From an uncultured Granulosicoccaceae bacterium (GTDB lineage: Bacteria > Pseudomonadota > Gammaproteobacteria > CALCKW01): 8,185 nt of DNA. The notes beneath the pieces were generated by a model, which was not told the DNA's origin, searched no databases, and worked only from the letters and a program-made list of their open reading frames with translations. The stretch covers positions 1 through 8,185 of the forward strand of contig CALDHJ010000597.1 in assembly GCA_937941555.1 (NCBI GenBank), given 5' to 3'. A program made the position numbers and the translations under genes. Shown piece by piece: positions 1-5,808 of this stretch. Each line of letters opens with the position of its first letter. Positions within the stretch are counted from its first letter, which is position 1.

Positions 1-591
1 GACCACGATCAACCGCTTGCCGGCAGCGTCTTCCCGCGCCATCGCAGATTTCACCGCGTCAGCGCCGTCTGCCACCGTGCCGAGCCCGACGTGCCCCACT
101 TCGAAGTTGGTCTGGTAACTGAGCCAGCGTCGGATGTCAGAGTCGGTCATGGGAGTCAAAGGATGATTCTGCATGCCGCTTTCGCTGAGCAAGGTGTCAC
201 CGACGAAGAGATGGCCGTGCACCAGCGAACGACCCGTGCCCGGAAAAGCGGGACAGACAATCACCTGGCGCGCGTCGAGCGCTGTTGCCAGCGCCTCAGC
301 CACCGGGCCGATATTGCCCTCTCGCGTGCTGTCGAAAGTGGAGCAGTATTTGAAAAAGAACTGCTGGCAGCCCTGCTCACGCAGCCAAGCGAGCGCGTCA
401 AGCGACTGCGCCACCGCGTCTGCGACGGGGATAGAGCGGGATTTGAGCGCAACCACACCGGCTTCCACATCGCTCGCAGCGGCGTTATCCGGCACGCCGC
501 CGTACTGCACGACGCGCATGCCGCCCTTGGCCAGGGTGTTGGCAAGATCACTCGAGCCGGTGAAATCGTCTCCGATACAACCGAGCAGCAT
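1..591 (-). CDS. otnK: 3-oxo-tetronate kinase, N-terminal part (cut by left window edge)
   Basis: The frame reads without a stop from an ATG at 591 down to base 1. This gives 197 residues, roughly the N-terminal half of a family usually a little over 400 long. The N-terminus has the four-carbon acid sugar kinase (DUF1537) signature GCIGDDFTGSSDLA at residues 4-17. KYCSTFDST...GNIGPV follows at 81-97 and the PAFPGTGR stretch at 114-121, all typical of the substrate-binding domain; the nucleotide-binding C-terminal domain lies outside the window. In the known pathway OtnK phosphorylates 3-oxo-tetronate with ATP in the cytoplasm, before decarboxylation to dihydroxyacetone phosphate by OtnC. The start overlaps the ltnD stop by one base (TGATG). 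A GGGAG ribosome binding site (599-603) sits 7 bases upstream inside ltnD, which points to translational coupling. Related DUF1537 kinases act on D-threonate or erythronate, but the adjoining ltnD favours OtnK. Family is secure; exact substrate less so. Confidence 0.9.
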   Translation of the reverse strand, partial: MLLGCIGDDFTGSSDLANTLAKGGMRVVQYGGVPDNAAASDVEAGVVALKSRSIPVADAVAQSLDALAWLREQGCQQFFFKYCSTFDSTREGNIGPVAEALATALDARQVIVCPAFPGTGRSLVHGHLFVGDTLLSESGMQNHPLTPMTDSDIRRWLSYQTNFEVGHVGLGTVADGADAVKSAMAREDAAGKRLIVV

Positions 592-1487
592 CAGGACTCT
601 CCCGGCAGTGTCAGCCCTGCGTTTTCGGCGTAGACCTTGGCGACCGCCGCATCATCTTCTCGGCCCAGCCCGCGGCCGCTTGCTGCGAGAAACTGCTGCA
701 GTGCTGCAGCGGTGATCGGAGCTGCAAATTTCGCGTCGCGGGCAATGTCGAGCACGATCCCGAGGTCTTTGGGCCAGATGTCGACCGCGCTGTGTGGGGT
801 GTAGTCGCCGTCGACAATGTGCGGTGCCCGGTTCTCCAACATCCAGCTGGTACCGGCGCACTGGCTGATGACCTCGAGAAATTTGTCGGGCGTAACGCCC
901 TGGGTCATGCCAAAGGTCAGGGCCTCGGCCATGGTTGCAATGTGCACGCCTGCCAACAGTTGGTTGACCGCCTTCATCGCCGATCCGGCACCCGCCGTAT
1001 CGCCGAGTTCGAAAACGGTTGTGGCCACGGCGTCGAGCACCGGTTTCGCGGCCGCAAAGGCGTCAGGTGTGCCGGCAGCCATGACCGACAAGGCGCCCTC
1101 GGCCGACTTCTTCGCGCCGCCGGAGATCGGGGCATCGAGGTAGTGGACACCGTGGGCCTCGCAGCGAGCCGCCATGTCACGTGCAAAGGCCGGTGGCACC
1201 GTGGCGGAGGCAAGCACAACTGCCCCGACTTTGAGGTGAGGCACCACGCCATGTTCCCCGAACAACACACTCTCGGTCTGGGCGGCGTTCAGAACCACCA
1301 CCGCCACGGCGTCGCACTCGGGTGCAACCGCCTCGACGGCGCCTGAGGCGCCACCCGAATCGGTAAAGCGCGATACCGCGTCGTCGCTGACGTCAAACCC
1401 GTAGGTGGTATGGCCGGCACGCAACAGCGAGGTTGCCATGCCCATGCCCATCGACCCAAGGCCGAAGACTGCTGTGGTTCTTCTCAT
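591..1487 (-). CDS. ltnD: L-threonate dehydrogenase (3-hydroxyisobutyrate dehydrogenase-like family)
   Basis: This 298-residue protein has the normal length for the beta-hydroxyacid dehydrogenase family. The dinucleotide-binding loop GLGSMGMGMA is at residues 9-18. An Asp (D32) at the end of the second strand favours NAD over NADP. The substrate-binding signature DAPISGGAKKSAEGAL is at 118-133 (SGG 122-124), and the catalytic Lys motif GAGSAMKAVNQ puts K172 and N175 in place; KDLG lies in the C-terminal domain. The known role is oxidation of L-threonate to 2-oxo-tetronate, which OtnI isomerises for OtnK. The frame stays open to an ATG at 1592, but those 35 extra residues are not family-like. 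The ATG at 1487 begins directly at the Rossmann strand and is preceded by AGAGA, so it is chosen. The downstream otnK overlaps it by one base. Other substrates (glycerate, other 2-hydroxy acids) occur in this family; the kinase neighbour supports tetronate. Confidence 0.88.
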   Translation of the reverse strand: MRRTTAVFGLGSMGMGMATSLLRAGHTTYGFDVSDDAVSRFTDSGGASGAVEAVAPECDAVAVVVLNAAQTESVLFGEHGVVPHLKVGAVVLASATVPPAFARDMAARCEAHGVHYLDAPISGGAKKSAEGALSVMAAGTPDAFAAAKPVLDAVATTVFELGDTAGAGSAMKAVNQLLAGVHIATMAEALTFGMTQGVTPDKFLEVISQCAGTSWMLENRAPHIVDGDYTPHSAVDIWPKDLGIVLDIARDAKFAAPITAAALQQFLAASGRGLGREDDAAVAKVYAENAGLTLPGES

Positions 1488-1595
1488 GATCTCTGTGTGT
1501 TTTTCTGAAAAAAGAGGCCTGGGATATCGATCCGAGCGAGTGCGCGTCACACCCTGTCCCGCATAGCACCCGCACAGCAGCTCACGCGACACGGC

Positions 1596-1611
1596 GCCGG
1601 GTTCACCCGGC
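1596..1611. promoter_or_regulatory. 16-bp perfect dyad upstream of ltnD (possible operator or hairpin)
   Basis: GCCGGGT-TC-ACCCGGC is a perfect inverted repeat with 7-base arms and a 2-base centre, about 109 bases before the ltnD start. As RNA it would fold into a 6-bp stem with a four-base loop. No T-run follows on either strand, so it is not a convincing intrinsic terminator for the acyltransferase upstream. A protein-binding site or leader hairpin of the tetronate genes is possible. The role is inference. Confidence 0.35.
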
Positions 1612-1649
1612 AGATGTTGGTACAGAATCGGGCAGGTCAGACCGTGCTC

Positions 1650-1665
1650 GGATTGCTCGCAATCC
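1650..1665. promoter_or_regulatory. Second 16-bp perfect dyad upstream of ltnD (possible operator)
   Basis: GGATTGC-TC-GCAATCC is a perfect inverted repeat with the same layout as the dyad at 1596-1611: 7-base arms and a TC centre on the plus strand. The two centres are 54 bases apart. The arm sequences differ, so both may not bind the same protein. It lies about 163 bases before ltnD and 58 bases after the acyltransferase stop. The short even spacing resembles GntR- or LacI-type operators, but no regulator gene is in the window. There is no T-run for a terminator. Confidence 0.35.
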
Positions 1666-1690
1666 TATCGCGTCGTGACACCACTTGCCA

Positions 1691-1720
1691 GTTTTAGCGG
1701 CCAAAGATCCGTTATAGCGG
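1691..1720. repeat. Tandem 10-bp repeat GTTWTAGCGG, 20 bp apart
   Basis: GTTTTAGCGG (1691-1700) and GTTATAGCGG (1711-1720) match at 9 of 10 bases and start exactly 20 bases apart, about two helical turns, so both would face the same side of the DNA. The second copy is the right half of the imperfect dyad TCCGTTATAGCGGA (1708-1721; one mismatched pair). The pair begins just after the acyltransferase stop and lies 204-233 bases before ltnD. It could be a regulator site for ltnD-otnK, but this is inference. Confidence 0.35.
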
Positions 1721-1722
1721 AA

Positions 1723-2544
1723 TCAGACGAAGCCCGGGCCGAGACGATAAACCGCTTCGCGCAGGTAGTCAGACGTGTGGTCGCGACTTTCGAGGCTCGC
1801 AAGCTCGCTGTAGGAAATCAGCTTCCCGACCTCAAGTGAGACGTTCTTGCCGATCTTGTTGCGCACTTCATTGAGCAACAAGCCGGTACGCAGCGCCGGG
1901 TTGATCCAGCTCGAGAGCTGGAACAGCATGCTGTTCTGGCCGTGGAAATAGACCGGCAACACGCTCGCCTGAGACGACTCGATCAGACGCGAGGTCAACG
2001 GCTTCCAGTCGTGGTCGATGGCGGTGCGCTTGAAAGGCTCGGCGTTGGCAACCCCACCGGCCGGGAAGATAACGACTGTACCACCCGCTTCGAGGGCGGC
2101 CTGGGCCGCACGTTTGGTGCGCACGTTGTTCTTGATCGCCTCACGCCCCGGATCGAAATCGATCGGCAATACGTGCTCTTTGACTCGGTGATCCTGACAC
2201 AAGACCTTGTGCAGGATGACCTTGAAATCAGGGCGCTCCTGGGCCGTTAGGTGACACAGCGCCAGACCATCCACCACACCGAAGGGGTGGTTGGCCACCA
2301 CCACGGTCGGCCCGGCATCACGCAGACAGGCGAAGGCACCCGGGCGCACATCGATACCGATATCGAGCGCTTCGAGCGCCCGGCCCCAGAATTCGACACC
2401 GGTCAGGTCGAGGTGAGCCAGCGAATCGTAGAGAGCCTGCAGCTTTCGCTGACCGCTCATGCGCTCAACCGCACCGATGATGAACCGCGTCAACGCGGGC
2501 TCGCCTTCGGTCACGTAGCTGATAACGGGCAAATCAGGTGGCAT
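1723..2544 (-). CDS. PlsC/OlsF-like lysophospholipid acyltransferase family protein
   Basis: The 273-residue protein resembles the acyltransferase domain of the putative hemolysin/ornithine-lipid synthase group (COG3176-like). The catalytic block is VVVANHPFGVVDG at 81-93, giving H86 and D92 in the H-x5-D spacing usual for this subgroup rather than the classic H-x4-D. A second block, VVIFPAGGVA at 157-166, corresponds to the FPxG acceptor-binding motif; this group often shows FPAGE, so the Gly after FPAG is a small departure. The expected function is transfer of an acyl chain from acyl-ACP or acyl-CoA to a lipid precursor at the inner membrane face; the acceptor cannot be read from sequence. 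The ATG at 2544 is the only reasonable start, because an in-frame TGA lies three codons upstream (2551-2553). The ribosome binding site is weak. It stands alone between the threonate genes and the TRAP operon and has no evident metabolic link to either. Confidence 0.8.
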   Translation of the reverse strand: MPPDLPVISYVTEGEPALTRFIIGAVERMSGQRKLQALYDSLAHLDLTGVEFWGRALEALDIGIDVRPGAFACLRDAGPTVVVANHPFGVVDGLALCHLTAQERPDFKVILHKVLCQDHRVKEHVLPIDFDPGREAIKNNVRTKRAAQAALEAGGTVVIFPAGGVANAEPFKRTAIDHDWKPLTSRLIESSQASVLPVYFHGQNSMLFQLSSWINPALRTGLLLNEVRNKIGKNVSLEVGKLISYSELASLESRDHTSDYLREAVYRLGPGFV

Positions 2545-2628
2545 GGACGGTCACGATCCAGAGGGCGGTCCCACAGGGGGCCGGTTCGGGTTGAGGCCAG
2601 GAGGCCGAGACAAACGAAACAACCCCCT

Positions 2629-2658
2629 AGTTTACCGGCCCCGTATCGGCCGTCGCAA
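2629..2658 (-). promoter_or_regulatory. Possible sigma-70-type promoter for the acyltransferase
   Basis: Read on the minus strand, TTGCGA (2653-2658) and TAAACT (2629-2634) are separated by 18 bases. Each matches four of six positions of the -35 and -10 consensus. It would give a leader of about 75-80 bases before the ATG at 2544. This rests on a weak consensus match only. Confidence 0.3.
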
Positions 2659-2836
2659 CGAATGCGGCATGACAACCTAGCGGGCTAATACAGCGGCCAT
2701 ACTCTGCCCCCCCGTCGCCGCTGGCCACTGCCCGCACTCCGCAACCCACCCGACTCCCCGTTTGCACTCAAACTTGGGTAGAGTGAGGTGCACAATAGTG
2801 CTGCGGCGGATAATAATGTCGCCGGAGACCTCGACG

Positions 2837-2873
2837 GGGGATATCGCGTCCCACGCCCCGGGGATATTGGGAC
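2837..2873 (+). promoter_or_regulatory. Direct repeat and nested dyad in the dctP leader
   Basis: GGGGATATCG (2837-2846) is repeated as GGGGATATTG (2860-2869), 23 bases apart. Overlapping them is an inverted repeat, GTCCCA (2848-2853) with TGGGAC (2868-2873), whose 14-base interior contains the palindrome CCCCGGGG. The cluster ends 22 bases before the dctP ATG. It could be an operator for the import operon or an RNA stem close to the ribosome binding site. No regulator gene is present to pair it with. Confidence 0.35.
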
Positions 2874-2884
2874 ACACCACAATC

Positions 2885-2889
2885 AGGAG
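2885..2889 (+). promoter_or_regulatory. Ribosome binding site of dctP
   Basis: AGGAG lies 6 bases before the ATG at 2896. It fixes this start over the longer open frame that begins at 2788, and it places the signal peptide exactly at the N-terminus. Confidence 0.8.
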
Positions 2890-2895
2890 AGCAGA

Positions 2896-3873
2896 ATGTC
2901 CAAACTCACCCAGATCGCGGCCGGTATCGCGGTGTTCGCCGCCAGCGCCATGTCAGCCCACGCTGAAAAGTGGGACATGCCGATGGCCTACTCCGCCACC
3001 AACTTCCACTCTGCCACCGGCGCGCAGTTCGCCGAGTGTGTGACCCTCGGCACCGGCGGTGCACTCGAGATCACCACCCACCCCGGCGGCTCGCTCTACT
3101 CGGGCGCCGAGATCAAGCGCGCCATCCAGACGGGCCAGGTCAACATCGGCGAGCGACTGCTGTCTGGCCACCAGAACGAAAACGCCCTGTTCGGCTTCGA
3201 TTCCGTGCCCTTCCTCGCGACCTCGTTCGCAGACTCCGAGAAACTCTGGGAAGTCGCCAAGGGGCCGCTGACCGAAGTTCTCAACGGCCAGAATCTCCAC
3301 CTGCTCTACTCCGTGCCGTGGCCGGGTCAGGGCTTGTATTTCGACCGTGAAGTCAACACCACTGCCGACGCCAAAGGCATCAAGTTCCGCTCCTACAACG
3401 CCGCCAGCGCGCGCATGGCTGAGCTCATGGGCATGTTGCCGGTTCAGATCGAAGCGGCCGAGATCAGCCAGGCCTTCGCCACCGGTGTTGCCCAAGGCAT
3501 GGTGTCGTCGGGCTCAACCGGCTACGACCGCAAAGTCTGGGAAAGTCTCTCTCACTACTACTCTGCCGACGCGTGGATGCCGCGCAACTACGTGATGGTC
3601 AACCTCGACGCCTGGAACGGCCTCGACGAAGGCACCCAGAACGTGATCAACGGCTGTTCGGCGATTGCCGAGTACGCGGGTGACTGGCGCTCGATCCAGT
3701 ACACCGACTTCACCGTCAACGAGCTCGCCAAGAACGGCATGGCCACCGGCCCGGTCAGCGACGAACTCGGTGCCGAGCTGCGTGCCATCGGTGAGACCAT
3801 GACGGCCGAATGGCTTGAAGCCGCAGGTGATGCGGGCAAAGCCATCGTCGACGCCTACAAAGCCGCGCAGTAA
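2896..3873 (+). CDS. dctP: TRAP transporter periplasmic solute-binding protein (DctP family)
   Basis: The 325-residue protein has a Sec signal peptide: K3, a hydrophobic core around residues 7-19, and a likely cleavage after A21-H22-A23. The mature part shows the DctP plan. PGGSLYSGAEIKRAIQTGQVNIGE at 63-86 is the N-lobe ligand region, DSVPFL is at 102-107, and GIKFRSYN at 161-168 carries R165, the near-invariant Arg that usually holds the substrate carboxylate. EAAEISQAFATGVAQG at 186-201 is the usual hinge segment. Two cysteines (C48, C254) could form a disulfide, but this is not certain. The receptor delivers an organic anion to DctQ-DctM. The substrate cannot be deduced; the neighbouring enzymes suggest a carboxylate acted on by an enolase-type enzyme. 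It is the first gene of the operon and is followed by a strong hairpin, consistent with higher expression of the receptor than of the membrane subunits. Confidence 0.95.
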   Translation: MSKLTQIAAGIAVFAASAMSAHAEKWDMPMAYSATNFHSATGAQFAECVTLGTGGALEITTHPGGSLYSGAEIKRAIQTGQVNIGERLLSGHQNENALFGFDSVPFLATSFADSEKLWEVAKGPLTEVLNGQNLHLLYSVPWPGQGLYFDREVNTTADAKGIKFRSYNAASARMAELMGMLPVQIEAAEISQAFATGVAQGMVSSGSTGYDRKVWESLSHYYSADAWMPRNYVMVNLDAWNGLDEGTQNVINGCSAIAEYAGDWRSIQYTDFTVNELAKNGMATGPVSDELGAELRAIGETMTAEWLEAAGDAGKAIVDAYKAAQ

Positions 3874-3886
3874 CACGCGCGCACCG

Positions 3887-3919
3887 GCCCGGGTTTGGCG
3901 GTTCTCGCCAGGCTCGGGC
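3887..3919 (+). promoter_or_regulatory. Intercistronic hairpin between dctP and dctQ
   Basis: Bases 3887-3900 pair with 3906-3919 over 14 bp (11 Watson-Crick, three G-U), closing a five-base GTTCT loop. The stem starts 13 bases after the dctP stop. It is followed by a C/T-mixed stretch, not a clean T-run, so full termination is unlikely. Its position suggests stabilisation of the dctP message or partial termination, a common way to make receptor in excess of the membrane subunits. The structure is seen; the role is inferred. Confidence 0.6.
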
Positions 3920-3955
3920 ACCCTTCTCCAAATTTCCTGAAAGGACACGGCAATC

Positions 3956-4483
3956 ATGGCCACATTTGGCATATTGCGCTCCGCCCTCGACGGCCTCTAC
4001 CGCTACGCGGGCTACCTCGCCGCAGTCTTCCTCGTGCTGATCCTGTGTTTCGTCTCGATGCAGATGATCGCCCGCTGGATCGGCGAGATCGTGACCGGTG
4101 CACCTGACATCACCGGCTACTGCATGGCCGCAGCGTCCTTTCTCGCCATGCCCTACGCGCTCAACAACGGCAGTCACATCCGGGTGAACCTGCTGCTCAA
4201 CGCCCTCGGCGGCAAGCGTTGGTGGGCCGAAGTCTGGTGCTGGGCCATTGCGTCCTACCTGACCTTTCTCTTTGCCCGCTACGCGGTCAAGCTCACCTAC
4301 GAGAGCTACCGCTTCAATGACATCAGCCAGGGTCAGGACGCCTGGCCGATCTGGATTCCGCAAGTGGCCATGGCAGTCGGCACGGTGCTGCTCGCGATCT
4401 GTGCGTTGGACAACCTGATCACCACCCTCTTCACCGGCAAAGACAACATCAAACCGACTGTTGTCGACGTGAGCGCGGAATAA
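3956..4483 (+). CDS. dctQ: TRAP transporter small membrane subunit (DctQ family)
   Basis: The 175-residue protein has four hydrophobic segments at about 18-40, 52-71, 91-111 and 132-155, the usual DctQ topology. Family features are the polar turn with ITGYCMAAASFLAMPYALNN at 52-71 leading into GSHIRVNLLL at 72-81 (H74, R76), and the DAWPIWIPQ stretch at 128-136 before the last helix. It sits in the inner membrane with DctM and helps dock the receptor and stabilise the channel subunit; it has no catalytic residues. The ATG at 3956 has AAGGA (3941-3945) 10 bases upstream, a little far but acceptable. It lies 82 bases after dctP across a hairpin and only 4 bases before dctM. Subunit identity is firm from sequence and gene order. 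Confidence 0.93.
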   Translation: MATFGILRSALDGLYRYAGYLAAVFLVLILCFVSMQMIARWIGEIVTGAPDITGYCMAAASFLAMPYALNNGSHIRVNLLLNALGGKRWWAEVWCWAIASYLTFLFARYAVKLTYESYRFNDISQGQDAWPIWIPQVAMAVGTVLLAICALDNLITTLFTGKDNIKPTVVDVSAE

Positions 4484-4487
4484 GACC

Positions 4488-5801
4488 ATGGAAGAGATCT
4501 ACCTCGTATCGATTTTTCTTTTCGTGCTGTTCCTGCTGCTCGGCACGGGCGTCTGGGTCGGGCTTGCGCTCTTCGGCGTCGCCTATCTCGGCCTCGAGAT
4601 GTTCACCACGCGCCCGGCAGGCGATGCCATGCTGACGCGCATCTGGACCGGCTCGTCGAGCTGGACGCTGACCGCCTTGCCGCTTTTTATCTGGATGGGA
4701 GAGATCCTGTTTCGAAGCCGCCTGTCACAAGACATGTTTCGCGGATTGAGCCCGTGGATGCAGCGCCTGCCCGGCGGCCTGGTGCACGTCAACATCGTCG
4801 GCTGCACCCTCTTTGCTGCGGTATCAGGCTCCTCCGCTGCAACGCTCACCACCGTCGGCAAGATGTCGATCCCGGAACTGCGCAAACGCCAGTACCCCGA
4901 GTACATGACCATCGGCACGCTCGCGGGTGCCGCGACCCTCGGCCTGATGATCCCACCGTCACTCACCCTGATCGTCTACGGCGTTGCGGTCGAGCAGTCG
5001 ATCACCAAGCTCTTCATGGCCGGCATCCTGCCCGGCATCGTGTTGGCGGGCCTCTTCATGGCCTACGTCGCAGGCTGGTCGTTCCTTCGGCCGAATGAAG
5101 TGCCGACGATCGCCGACCGCATGAGTTTCCGCCAGAAGATCAACGAAAGCCGCTTTCTGATTCCGGTGATCCTGCTGATCCTCGTCGTCATCGGCTCGAT
5201 GTACGGCGGTTGGGCGACGGCGACCGAAGCCGCCGCGATCGGCGTGCTCGGCGCCCTGATCCTCGCCGCGGCCCAGGGCTCGCTCACCCCCAGGGCCTTT
5301 ATCGACAGCCTGCTCGGCGCGACACGCACCTCGGCGATGATCGCGCTGATTCTAATGGGCGCAATCGCGCTCACGCTCGCGATGGGCTTCACCGGTTTGC
5401 CGCGTGCACTCGCCGAGTACATCGACAGCCTCGAGCTCTCACGCTTTTCCCTGCTCATGGCGCTGATGCTGTTCTACATCGTGCTCGGCATGTTCCTCGA
5501 CGGCATCTCGTCGGTCGTGCTGACGATGGCGATCGTGCAACCGATGGTGGTCAACGCCGGCATCGACATGATCTGGTTCGGCATCTTCATCGTGATCGTG
5601 GTCGAGATGGCGCAGATCACTCCGCCCATCGGCTTCAACCTGTTCGTGATGCAGGGCATCACGGAGCACGAAATGGGCTTCATCGCCAAGGCCGCGCTGC
5701 CACTCTTCATGATCATGGTGCTGATGGTGTTCATCATGATCGCAGTGCCGGAGCTGGCAACGTACCTGCCGGACAGCATGCGCTCGCGACCGGGCGGGTA
5801 A
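4488..5801 (+). CDS. dctM: TRAP transporter large membrane subunit (DctM family)
   Basis: The 437-residue, almost wholly hydrophobic protein is of normal DctM length, with about a dozen membrane segments. Its two inverted-repeat halves carry the expected discontinuous-helix motifs. The first half has AVSGSSAATLTTVGKM at 111-126 and LGLMIPPSLTLIVYG at 151-165. The second has GWATATEAAA at 241-250, LGMFLDGISSVVL at 333-345 and QITPPIGFNLFV at 376-387. These regions bind substrate and sodium in this family, so the protein is the sodium-coupled translocation subunit in the inner membrane. It starts 4 bases after the dctQ stop, with no strong ribosome binding site of its own, which suggests coupling. 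It is followed after 7 bases by the enolase-family gene. No truncation or frameshift is seen. Confidence 0.95.
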   Translation: MEEIYLVSIFLFVLFLLLGTGVWVGLALFGVAYLGLEMFTTRPAGDAMLTRIWTGSSSWTLTALPLFIWMGEILFRSRLSQDMFRGLSPWMQRLPGGLVHVNIVGCTLFAAVSGSSAATLTTVGKMSIPELRKRQYPEYMTIGTLAGAATLGLMIPPSLTLIVYGVAVEQSITKLFMAGILPGIVLAGLFMAYVAGWSFLRPNEVPTIADRMSFRQKINESRFLIPVILLILVVIGSMYGGWATATEAAAIGVLGALILAAAQGSLTPRAFIDSLLGATRTSAMIALILMGAIALTLAMGFTGLPRALAEYIDSLELSRFSLLMALMLFYIVLGMFLDGISSVVLTMAIVQPMVVNAGIDMIWFGIFIVIVVEMAQITPPIGFNLFVMQGITEHEMGFIAKAALPLFMIMVLMVFIMIAVPELATYLPDSMRSRPGG

Positions 5802-5808
5802 GGCCGCG

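Larger units (their letters stand above)
2545..2895. other. Divergent intergenic region between acyltransferase and TRAP operon
   Basis: This 351-base stretch has no convincing gene. From left to right it holds a possible minus-strand promoter (2629-2658), a C-rich G-poor tract on the plus strand (2701-2760: 35 C, 11 G), a short inverted pair CACTC/GAGTG near 2766-2785, a possible plus-strand -10 hexamer GATAAT (2809-2814) with no good -35, then a direct repeat, a dyad and the dctP ribosome binding site. Both divergent transcripts must start here. The dctP promoter could not be fixed with confidence. An open plus-strand extension of dctP back to 2788 has no ribosome binding site and is not coding. 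Confidence 0.6.

Noticed and set aside
91..715. Two overlapping 180-codon plus-strand frames over otnK and the ltnD 3' end
   Set aside because: Both are antisense to genes with unmistakable family signatures; their translations match nothing recognisable.
1488..1592. 35-residue N-terminal extension of ltnD to an ATG at 1592
   Set aside because: The family begins at the Rossmann strand just after the ATG at 1487. The extension is Arg-rich, lacks a family match and overlaps an intergenic stretch with dyads.
1596..1665. Intrinsic terminator for the acyltransferase gene
   Set aside because: The stems are short, with at most a four-base loop, and no T-run follows on the minus strand.
2598..2607. 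GGCC repeats around GAGGCCAGGAGGCC as an operator
   Set aside because: GGCC is self-complementary and common in this GC-rich DNA; the arms are too short to be meaningful.
2788..2895. 36-residue N-terminal extension of dctP
   Set aside because: It would bury the signal peptide inside the protein and has no ribosome binding site, whereas AGGAG stands 6 bases before the ATG at 2896.
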